Assembly (NCBI GenBank): GCA_930367215.1
Contig: OV884059.1
Coordinates: 247,999,803 to 248,063,802 of the forward strand
Direction of reading: 5' to 3'
Origin: Pollenia angustigena
Lineage: Eukaryota; Arthropoda; Insecta; Diptera; Polleniidae
Length of the DNA: 64,000 bases
Each line of letters starts with the position of its first letter. Positions within the stretch are counted from its first letter, which is position 1. The translations under genes and the position numbers were made by a program. Below the pieces are notes generated by a model. That model made no database searches. It was not told the DNA's origin and saw only the letters and a list, made by a program, of their open reading frames with translations. Below are positions 56,202-64,000 of the stretch, one piece after another.

Positions 56202-56900
56202 TCAAAAATGTCTTCTAGTAAGGCTCAAAGTATCGGTTCTTTTTAGCCTCTGGTGACCTTCGAACTGAAGCAGACCCCGAGCGAGGTAGTTAGGGTGGGC
56301 CATTAGTTTATCGATGTAACTTATTGAATATTTTTTAATTTCCTCCTGGATAGTGGGGACGTTGAGATCTCTGTGGATAATATCATTACGTATATACCAT
56401 GGGGCGCAGACAATTTGTCGTAATATTCTAGACTGTCTTCTTTGAAGCTTTTGGATGTTAGATGCGCATGCAGTATCCCATAATTGGATGCCATATGCCC
56501 ATATTGATTTTATGATGGACTTGTATAAGAGAATTTTGTTGTCTAAGGACAAGTTTGAGTTTCGACCGAGAAGCCAATGTAGTTGAGCTGCTTTAAGTTT
56601 CATAGCCGTTATTTTCGCTTGAATATGACGCGACCAGGTCAAGCGTCTATCTATATGAATTCCCAAGTACTTAACATGGTTTTCCACCGGAACAGTGATG
56701 TTATTTATTTTTACAGCTGGGCACGTTTGTCTTCTGAGCGTGAAAGTTAAGTGAGCACATTTAGCCGGGTTAACCTTTATTCTCCATTTTTCTAGCCAGG
56801 CCTCTAGTTCATTGATGTGGGACTGCAGATTTTGCGATGCGATAATAAATGCTGTGTCGTCTGCAAATGTAGAGGTATGCGTGCTCAGGTTTGTTGGCAT
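56202..56900 (-). pseudogene. Jockey ORF2, reverse transcriptase C-terminal part
   Basis: It carries the catalytic FADDTAF motif (residues 12-18 of this segment), then LEAWLEKWRIKVNPAKC and HVKYLGIHIDRRLTWSRHI, standard RT motifs after the palm, then a thumb region. It is in the same frame as the upstream RT segment, separated by a single in-frame TAA at 56932-56934 directly after PQGSI. It ends at a normal stop; no RNase H domain follows, as usual for Jockey. Confidence 0.9.
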
Positions 56901-56931
56901 ATCCGCTGTGTATATTATATATAGAAGCGGT

Positions 56932-57585
56932 CCTTATATGCTGCCTTGGGGAACACCAGCTGAAATTTTCTTGAGGGGGGAGTATTTATCTTGCGACCTT
57001 ACTATGAATGTTCTGCCTGTTAGATAGCTCTCCAGAAGCTTGTGAGTGTTTTGAGGAAGCATTCGTTTTATTTTGATGAGTAGCCCATCATGCCAAACTT
57101 TGTCAAAAGCTTGGGAAATGTCTATAAACAGTGCTGAGCAGTATTGCTTTTTCTCAAACGCCGATCTAATAAGGGTGACAATTCTATGCACTTGTTCTAT
57201 TGTACCATGTTTCGCTCTGAATCCGAACTGGTGGTCCGGGATGATGTCGTGTTCATTTAGATGAGGAGTTATACTTAAAACGAATATTTTTTCGAAAAGC
57301 TTCGATAGGATTGACAATAAGCTTATCGGTCTGTACGACGCAACCTGGCTAGCATCTTTTCCTGGCTTGCGAATCATAACAATTATAGACCTCTTCCATG
57401 AGGATGGGAAGTATCCGACTCTTAATATAGCGTTAAAAATGAGCAGCAAGATTCTGGAAGCAGACGATGGTAGGTTTCTTATCATTGACCCTGTGATGCG
57501 GTCAGGTCCGGGAGATTTTCTAATATTCACTTTTTCTATTGCAGATTTTACTTGAGTTATGTTAAATTTTAATGGATGGTTTACC
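56932..57585 (-). pseudogene. Jockey ORF2, reverse transcriptase N-terminal part
   Basis: Contains IRKSPGPDRITGSMI, YRPISLLSILSKLFEKI, HQFGFRAKHGTIEQVHRI, the palm motif ALFIDISQAFDKVWH and AGVPQGSI. The frame is offset from the endonuclease segment (frameshift near 57585) and ends in a TAA where the family has a sense codon. RT converts element RNA to DNA at the nicked target. Confidence 0.9.
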
Positions 57586-58840
57586 TATCAGGAATGATTG
57601 GACGACAGGAACAAGTATGTGCATCATGTGGCGTGAAAACTTTCTCAAGGTGGCCCGCGAAAGCTTTTAATTTTTCATGTGTGTTTTTGGCCCAAGTGCG
57701 GTTTTCTAGTCTTAATGGAGATTCTTGGGTTATAGGGCATTTCATATGCCGTACAGCCTTCCATAAGCTATAATTGGTGTTTTTTGTGGCGTCTAGGCTG
57801 TTTAGATAGCCTTCTATTGTGGACTCGTGGTTCTGTCTCAATTTGTTGCGAAGTGTGGTCAGGCATAATTGTAGTTGGGCCTTAGTGGTTGGGGAACGAC
57901 TGTTTTGCCATTGTCTTCTTAACTTCCTTTTTTCTCTGATAAGGGCCTCTATATCCGTCGATGTATTGTAAGGAGCACGTTTAATTGTCCGCTTGATTGG
58001 GGTCGCATTTCTTGCTGCAGTATCCAAGACTTCTGTAAATCGGTCGACAGCTATTTGGATGTCAGATGAATTTTTTAGGGGAATGCACTGTGATAGGTGA
58101 GAGCTCACATACATTTTATACTTTAACCAATTTGTGTTTCTGTTTGGATAGGAAATAAAGTTTGCAGCTGCAGCGTCAGAGTTACCTTTTAAAATGAGGA
58201 TTGAAGGTGAATGATCAGACGAAATATCATAGAAGGAACTAACTAGTACCTGATCGCGCTTGATGTTTTTAATTACAGCAAATTCAATAAGGTCTGGTAG
58301 CTTATTGAAGTCAGTTGGCCAATAGGTAGGCTTACCACTCGATACCACATCAAAATTATTTGCAGTTACGGTATTGTATAGCTGATTACCTCTAGGACTA
58401 ATAAGTCTGGAGCCCCAATATGTATGTTTAGCGTTGTAGTCGCCAGCAGCAATAAATTTCTGGCCCAATGTGGAGAAGAAGTTGAGAAATTTATCGTTTA
58501 CAATTTTGTGCCTCGGGGGACAATAAACGGATGTTAACGTTAGATTGAAATCAGTAAGATTTATAGATGTGGCCTGGATACAATCTTCTTCGTACTCTGG
58601 CAATGACAAGTGTCTGATGTGTTTGTGCACAATTATGGCTGTGCCACCACAGGCTCGTTCGCTGGGATGTTTTGTGTCATACGTAATGTATCCATTTACC
58701 CTATAGCAGTTTTTATGAGTAAAGTGTGTTTCAGAGACAAGAAGTACGTCGATTTCATGCCTATGAAGAAAGTTTGCAACTTCGTGTTTATGTTGGGATA
58801 ACCCGTTTGCATTCCAGAAACATATTTTTAACTGGTTCAT
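57581..58840 (-). CDS. Jockey ORF2, AP-like endonuclease and linker (truncated by frameshift)
   Basis: 419 codons from ATG 58838-58840. Endonuclease motifs in order: FWNANG (8-13), SETH (36-39), CGGTAI (65-69), AAGDYNAKHTYWGS (131-144), PDLIEF (182-187) and SSDHSP (207-212). These define the exonuclease/endonuclease/phosphatase fold that nicks target DNA. PDLIEF has Glu where related elements commonly have Asp, possibly a weakening change. A linker follows (RQWQNSRSPTTKAQL, YSLWKAVRHMKCP), leading in intact elements into RT, but the frame stops after IIPDR. The start overlaps the ORF1 stop as ATGA (58837-58840), suggesting coupled or reinitiated translation. Confidence 0.92.
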   Translation of the reverse strand: MNQLKICFWNANGLSQHKHEVANFLHRHEIDVLLVSETHFTHKNCYRVNGYITYDTKHPSERACGGTAIIVHKHIRHLSLPEYEEDCIQATSINLTDFNLTLTSVYCPPRHKIVNDKFLNFFSTLGQKFIAAGDYNAKHTYWGSRLISPRGNQLYNTVTANNFDVVSSGKPTYWPTDFNKLPDLIEFAVIKNIKRDQVLVSSFYDISSDHSPSILILKGNSDAAAANFISYPNRNTNWLKYKMYVSSHLSQCIPLKNSSDIQIAVDRFTEVLDTAARNATPIKRTIKRAPYNTSTDIEALIREKRKLRRQWQNSRSPTTKAQLQLCLTTLRNKLRQNHESTIEGYLNSLDATKNTNYSLWKAVRHMKCPITQESPLRLENRTWAKNTHEKLKAFAGHLEKVFTPHDAHTCSCRPIIPDR

Positions 58841-59046
58841 TTTTTGTTGAGTAGAACTTGCAGGAGCATGTTCTGGTCTCGCATAATTTCCTGAAACATG
58901 TTCTGCATAGTGGCCATGAAGTTATTCATAGTTTGAATTAAATTTTCAATTGAGGTAGGCATATTTCCAGAAGGCATTTGTAGACCTTCCCTAGGAACAT
59001 TAGCGTTTGGAGGTTGCGTTAGAAGTACTCGGGGGATTTTTCGCAT
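58837..59046 (-). pseudogene. Jockey ORF1 C-terminal tail, out of frame
   Basis: Encodes LQMPSGNMPTSIENLIQT then FMATMQNMFQEIMRDQNMLL, a Met-rich coiled-coil-like tail of the kind ending Jockey gag proteins. It abuts ORF2 with the ATGA overlap. It is offset from the main ORF1 frame, so a frameshift lies at about 59000-59045. Confidence 0.8.
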
Positions 59047-60406
59047 TAGGGTTTCCTTTTAAGACTTGGGCATATGATTGGTTTTGATTGTTTGTTTGTG
59101 AAGTACTAGCAATAGAGCCAGCGGCTTGGCTGGGCGCATGTGACGGACCATATTGGGAGTGAGTATATTTTTGAAGTAAAGCAGGTTTTTTTAAATGCAA
59201 GAAGACTCTACAACCCCTATAGTTTGCCGTGTGATTTTCGCCACAGTTGCTGCATTTCTTTACATTCGGGTCAGCTTTAGAACGATTACATTCGGCGGTT
59301 TTATGAGCGTCGCCACAAACCACACATACGTGAGGCAATTTACAATATGATTTTGTATGCCCATATTCCTGACAGTTTGTGCATTGGGAGGGACCCTTTC
59401 GTTTTAATGGCTCCTCAACAGTTATTCTTCTGTTGAGTAGGTAGCGCAAGTTGTATATGGGATGAACTGAATTTTTGGTTTTGAGAACCGATGAATCAAA
59501 CGATATTTCAACGCGGTGCATTGGTTGAGGAACTTTATTCCTGTTCAAAATGTTATGAACAGATTTAACCTCATACCCCTCTAGCTCTATGGCAGATTTT
59601 ATTTCCTCTGTAGGAACAGAACTATCTATGCCTTTTATGACAATAATCAATCCCTTAGCACTTTTTAATTGATATGTATAGTAACTTTTATTTTCTGCGT
59701 CCAGGTGTCTTGATATAATACGAAAGTTCGTTTCTGTACTGGCTTGAATTTTGGTTTCTTGAATTTGCCCGCGTCCTATAGAAACGACGTAGAAATTATT
59801 CTTACCTACCAGTTGAATCAACATGTTGACTATGCTATTTGATGTTTGCTCCCGCAGATATATAGGGGGCGGTTTAACTTCTTTAGTGGCTGTTCCATGT
59901 GCTGATTCTGCTTCTTCATCGTCAGGTATGGATAGTACAGAGAATCTGTTACCATTTGTTGGCAAAGGGACTACGTTAGAGCCTTTGTATTGTTTGGCCA
60001 TGCGTTCCTGTTGGGTGGACCTAGGGCTAGCCTTTCTCTTAGTTATTGTTATATATCTGTCCATGCCTGTTTGCACTTTAGTACTTTTTGGCACAGCTCC
60101 TGTATTTATTAATGCTAATCGTGATGTTCCAGGTTTTTCGTTATTATTCCTCTGGTCAGACGACTTCACACTTTGAACCACATTTACGGTCGGATCAACA
60201 CACTTGCTCAGGTTGGGCACACTTGCACTTAAATTGCTGTATGGAAAACCAGTTGCGCTGGCAATTTTTGCACTTAAATAATTTTTATTTAATTCTGGGT
60301 ATCGAATGTTTTCATTGCTCACGCTCGGGGAGCTTACCACAATATACGCATTTCTGCTATTTGTGCTGGGCCTACTCTCCTTATTGGGAGTATTTGTGAG
60401 GCTCAT
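59000..60406 (-). CDS. Jockey ORF1, gag-like nucleic-acid-binding protein
   Basis: 468 codons from ATG 60404-60406. After a Ser/Asn-rich N-terminus it has KPPPIYL (178-184) and an RNA-binding-like middle domain (about 185-335). Three zinc knuckles follow: CTNCQEYGHTKSYC (342-355, CX2CX4HX4C), CVVCGDAHKTAEC (361-373, CX2CX3HX4C) and CSNCGENHTANYRGC (385-399, CX2CX3HX6C). This trio is the signature of Jockey-clade gag proteins, which package element RNA. The last residues after about 455 are altered by a frameshift and replace the usual Met-rich tail. The start has no upstream in-frame extension and follows an AT-rich leader. Confidence 0.92.
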   Translation of the reverse strand: MSLTNTPNKESRPSTNSRNAYIVVSSPSVSNENIRYPELNKNYLSAKIASATGFPYSNLSASVPNLSKCVDPTVNVVQSVKSSDQRNNNEKPGTSRLALINTGAVPKSTKVQTGMDRYITITKRKASPRSTQQERMAKQYKGSNVVPLPTNGNRFSVLSIPDDEEAESAHGTATKEVKPPPIYLREQTSNSIVNMLIQLVGKNNFYVVSIGRGQIQETKIQASTETNFRIISRHLDAENKSYYTYQLKSAKGLIIVIKGIDSSVPTEEIKSAIELEGYEVKSVHNILNRNKVPQPMHRVEISFDSSVLKTKNSVHPIYNLRYLLNRRITVEEPLKRKGPSQCTNCQEYGHTKSYCKLPHVCVVCGDAHKTAECNRSKADPNVKKCSNCGENHTANYRGCRVFLHLKKPALLQKYTHSQYGPSHAPSQAAGSIASTSQTNNQNQSYAQVLKGNPNAKNPPSTSNATSKR

Positions 60407-60552
60407 TCACAAATCTCTTCGGGCACCTTAGTTACTGTTCTTTTTTTTAGCTATTACAAATATTTCTTTTTCACCTATTACAATTTTTTTTTCACCTATT
60501 ACAAATATTTTTTTCACTTCGAATTTTTTTATTTTTCTTACTCACTGATACA

Positions 60553-60590
60553 CGTCCGTACTCGTCAAGAGCTGGCTCGAAACTGAAACT
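60553..60590 (-). promoter_or_regulatory. Jockey internal promoter: initiator and DPE
   Basis: At the very 5' end of the element the minus strand reads TTTCAGTTTCGAGCC. Taking A of TCAGT (60584) as +1, GGACG lies exactly at +28 to +32 (60557-60553), matching the downstream promoter element consensus. Downstream promoters let non-LTR elements carry their own promoter through retrotransposition. Confidence 0.75.
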
Positions 60591-60769
60591 GGGTAATTTT
60601 TAAATTTAAAAAAATTTGCATTATAAATAAGTAAATGAAAAATAGAGAATTGCAACAAAAATTGCAAGTCTGGACCATGACTAGCAAAACAAAACTGAAC
60701 TGCGTAGTACATGAAACTTAGTACCCCTCCCATACCTTCTCACCCCTTTCACCAATAAACTCAAGAATT
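60591..60769. other. flank of the Jockey element
   Basis: Begins with the target duplication. No gene recognised. Confidence 0.4.
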
Positions 60770-60963
60770 GCTGAACATTAATGTGCTGAACCGAACACAA
60801 CGAAGTTTTAGTCGCAATACAATGTACTTTCTTGTTTGAAGATCACAAACAAAAAAAGTTTGTTTTAAGATTTGCTACACTGACACTATTAGCGTTGAGT
60901 TTTTCCTATATCTGCCGAACAGAACACTTTAGAACAGTATATAATGTTAATTTTCAAACACTG
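60770..60963 (+). mobile_element. Truncated hAT-MITE related to 13.0-13.6 kb
   Basis: Shares GAACCGAACACA, ACTGACACTATTAGCGTT and the end TTAATTTTCAAACACTG with 13320-13569. The left end is missing and no duplication was found. Confidence 0.6.
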
Positions 60964-63278
60964 TCTAACAACATATTTTTTTACAATAAAAACATGCCAG
61001 ATGATTTGAAATTTTGTCAGCCGACTTTGCGTCTGACTTTTAGAGAAGCAATAGTTGCGTTCGAGAACACAAAAGTTTTTACTATTTTTTACTAAACTTT
61101 ACTGCATTTTACGAAATTGAGTTCGAGTACACAAAATGCAGTAAATGAGAACATAAATTGAGAGCGAAAAGTGACAGTTCATGTCTGAGTATTTACAAAT
61201 TTTTACTGCAGAAATTTTTGCAGTAAAATTTAGTAAATCAAAAAAAAAACATATGTTTCATAAGGTAAACAAACAAAAGTAACAAATAAAAAGCATACAA
61301 ATTGTGAAAAAATTGTTAAATAAAAGAAAAGTTGAAATAAAAATTAAACCAAAACAAAAAGTGAATAAATAATAATTAAATTAACTTGTTTGTGAAGCAT
61401 TTATTTGGCTAAATACAAATTTTTGAAGTTTATTTCGTTATGTTAATATTTTAGATTTGTAAAAGTGTGAAGTATTTGGGTACTTAATAATAATTTAACC
61501 CGCTACAAATCAAATAAAATAAAAAACAAACAAATATGACAGATTACATAAAATAGTTTTTTTGTATTTTCCAAAAATGTTCGTGTTATAAAAAGTATTT
61601 AATCGAGTACCGATAAGTAAACGAGTTAAGTAGTCAAACGTGTCAATATTTTTTAACACTTCAATTATTTGACATCAGCTGTTGCCTTTATTTTACGAAT
61701 TTTTACAAATTTTGCGTTCGCGTATTATTTGGACAACAGCTTTTTGTGAGAGAAAATTTTTTAGTTTACTCATTTACTGCATTTTACTGTAAAAGTATCC
61801 AAACGCACCTAATGTTATAAGCTTAACACACGACATGTACGAACAAATGTAACTGCCGTATTCATAACATATTAAAAAAATTTGAATTGTGTTTAAAGAA
61901 AAATTTTCAAGGAAATTTTGCCTTAAAACACATTTTAAACTTATTTTTTATAAATACGGCAGTATGTATTTTGCAGTAGGAAATTTGACAAGAAATATGT
62001 TTAAAAAAATGTCGTGTATGGTGGGCTTAATTTATATTGCGTTTAACAGATAATCTTATAAATATTTAAAATACCAATATACCAATAAGTTTATTTAAAA
62101 AAATCAATTCTATTTATCATTCCTATTGTTTTTTACACATATGTGTATGTACGCATCTTGCATAATAATGTTTAATTGCATTGCAATAAAATTTATAGAA
62201 ATTAAGTAAATATTTTCACTTTGGCATTTGTTTACCTGTCGGTTTTATTAGTTAAATGTTTTTTTTTTCGTTATTATCACAATTATTTGCTTATTTATTA
62301 CATTCAATGGTAGTTCAGTTCCAGTTACTCGTACATTACGGATTTTTGATGCAGTTAATTTAACCTTAACAATTTCATTTATTTTACATACACTTTTCTA
62401 AAAGTTTTTTTTTTAATTCCATACTTAAGTATGTATGCATATGCCAAACATATGTATGTTTGTATGTATGTATATGCAAGTGCCTACATATTAATCTACT
62501 TGCATATACACTTCCATATGCATAGATATGTATATTGATATGAATCTGTATATCCCAACGATCACAAATATAGATATTATTATTCCAAAAAAAAAAATTA
62601 TGATGTTTTAGGCTAAGAAATCTACAGTACTGGGTTTTCCAAGCAATCTGCGCTTTCGTTGACGACCAACATTTTTGATAATTAGTAGGAAAAATACGAA
62701 GTATCGAGTTGAGAGTTTTAACGAGTAAATCTTTTGGATGCTTATCTTCAATATAAAAAAGTTCTAACCAGTCAGGATGCAAACGAAATCAAGATTCAAT
62801 AAAAACTTCATAGGTTGAATATTCCGTCTAAGTATGGACTATAAAAGGTTGCACATTTAAAACGACTGGGATCATTTGAAATATGAATCTTAATATACCG
62901 TAAATATTAAATGCATCGAATAACGAAGCATCACGAATGGCGATTAGAACGCGAGAACTGTTCCCATTTTAGCATATTTTCTGCTAGATTTACCAGATTG
63001 AGGGAGATTGCATATTTTTTTTTAAATTTTTTTTACTTTTTAGAAAAGCCGAATTTTTTTTAGCAAATTTTGTTTCAAACAAACTTACAACACTGTTATT
63101 GTTTTGTAACTAACTAATAGTTACTTACGATGATAACATCATAGAAAGTAACAAAGTTCTACAACAACATTTATAGACAATTTTTTGGTGTATTGTTTGA
63201 CAGTTTGAAATTCAAAAGTTCAAGTATAAAAACATTTTATCAGCTTTCTGCAGGGCCAAATACACTTACCAATACTCA
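60964..63278. other. unassigned 2.3-kb stretch
   Basis: Motifs TTTACTGCATTTTAC and GCAGTAAA recur between 61080 and 61790, with roughly inverse GTTGCGTTCGAGAACAC (about 61064) and CCAAACGCACC (about 61798), so a degraded TIR element of about 750 bp is possible. A minus frame at 62600-62780 reads HPDWLELFYIEDKHPKDLL and then KTLNSILRIFPTNYQ, less biased than noise, but no family is recognised. The rest is AT-rich. Confidence 0.4.
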
Positions 63279-63645
63279 CTAGATGACCCGTGCGAATATT
63301 TCGCACCGTTAGTTGTCATTTTTGTAACATAAAATGAAAATAATTAATAGAAATTACTTAATTAATTAAAATACATTTTATTAAAAGTATAAACATATTA
63401 GAATTCATAATATATATCATACATATTTACTTACATACATATGTTTAAATGCTTTTATAATACTTCTTTGAATACAATGTTAGAGGTAATGACATGATCA
63501 TCGTTAACTTTTTCAAATTATTTTTCGTCATTAGTGTTACAAATAAGCTTTAAAATGAGATATCATTAATTAAATTTGATGCGGTTGTATGGGAGATATT
63601 TGCAACCGACAAAAAAAAGTGCTTTAGAAATAATATATATGATTA
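63279..63645 (-). mobile_element. Helitron-type 3' end, copy 2
   Basis: On the minus strand GGTGCGAAATATTCGCAC forms the terminal hairpin, then GGGTCAT and CTAG (63279-63282) followed by T. It is homologous to 34826-35018 but longer, with an extra middle segment. No coding capacity. Confidence 0.65.
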
Positions 63646-64000
63646 GTGCAACTGTGTTTCTATATGTGATATTATGGTTAATATAACATCCAGCATACGT
63701 TCACGAGTGAATTTACCAGCATGACAAGTATTTGACAAGTGTATTTGGCGCTTTACTGATTTAAGCTTGTGTTGTTATTGTGATGATAATATTTTTAGTT
63801 GAAATAAGTAAATAAAATATAATATCTATAAAATACATACACATATTTATATGCATAAATATATTTTTCTTTTTTTAACTTTTTTTTGTACCGTTATAAA
63901 AATTGTTACACTGGTATACCGATATAATTAAAATACGATACCGATGCCGAAATAAAGAAAAGTTAAATACCGTACCGTTCGTTACGGTATCCAACCTTGA
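63646..64000. other. unassigned end of window
   Basis: AT-rich; ends with GATACCGATGCCG and CGTTACGGTATCCAACC, possibly the tip of another repeat cut by the window edge. Confidence 0.35.

Larger units (their letters stand above)
56071..60590 (-). mobile_element. Jockey-clade non-LTR retrotransposon, near full length
   Basis: A 4.5-kb element on the minus strand with a 5' leader, ORF1 (gag-like), ORF2 (endonuclease then reverse transcriptase), and a poly-A tail (T run 56067-56082). It is flanked by GGGTAATTTTT at 56061-56071 and 60591-60601, an 11-bp target duplication. The 5' end keeps a promoter-like motif pair. ORF2 has one frameshift and one in-frame stop, and ORF1 a late frameshift, so this copy is inactive but recent. 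Intact elements copy by target-primed reverse transcription. Confidence 0.93.

Noticed and set aside
59823..60399. Plus-strand frames of 103-117 codons opposite Jockey ORF1
   Set aside because: Shadows of the zinc-knuckle protein on the minus strand.

Overview
The window looks like intergenic or intronic DNA from a higher fly (Diptera, possibly a calyptrate such as a blowfly or muscid). The evidence is a strong A+T bias, dense ACAT and AT microsatellites, a Jockey-clade retrotransposon with an insect Inr/DPE promoter, Penelope-like elements, and very many hAT, Tc1/mariner, PIF/Harbinger-like and Helitron pieces. The species assignment is inference. There is no operon and no prokaryotic, viral or organellar gene.

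Host genes are sparse. At 5.1 kb on the minus strand a start codon, a signal-peptide-like segment and a consensus splice donor look like the first coding exon of a secreted or surface protein. At 11.1 and 12.9 kb on the plus strand two short open stretches have matching splice phases and look like consecutive exons of an unrecognised gene. The flanking DNA is probably intron or intergenic sequence.

Layout. 1-5 kb: a TIR element with 42-bp subrepeats, AT repeats and a 360-bp ACAT microsatellite. 5-13 kb: the candidate exons, a hAT relic, and a TIR element split by a MITE. 13-16 kb: a hAT MITE and an inverted array of Penelope-like terminal repeats. 17-20 kb: an 82-bp GC-rich tandem repeat and a 1.8-kb foldback. 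20-24 kb: two hAT elements with exact 8-bp target duplications. 24-29 kb: a second copy of the 1.2-kb TIR element, interrupted by a Penelope-like element flanked by a 44-bp duplication, then another Penelope-like copy. 29-35 kb: MITEs, a hAT element and a Helitron terminus. 35-41 kb: a large hAT-like element holding a 153-bp tandem-repeat element, itself split by a 3.5-kb insertion. 41-48 kb: more MITEs, a hAT element with a tRNA-like SINE head, a mariner relic, a hAT end carrying a Helitron helicase fragment, and a hAT transposase relic. 48-53 kb: a second foldback and a Harbinger-like element split by a mariner-like relic. 53.4-55.8 kb: a hAT element carrying a Helitron, a MITE and another repeat. 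56.1-60.6 kb: an almost full-length Jockey-type element on the minus strand with an 11-bp target duplication. 61-64 kb: mostly unassigned sequence ending in another Helitron terminus.

The most striking signal is a hammerhead-ribozyme fold repeated four times, once in each Penelope-like terminal repeat, with a palindromic stem III that suggests it works as a dimer. The window is also unusually good for ordering insertions, because several elements are present once empty and once filled.
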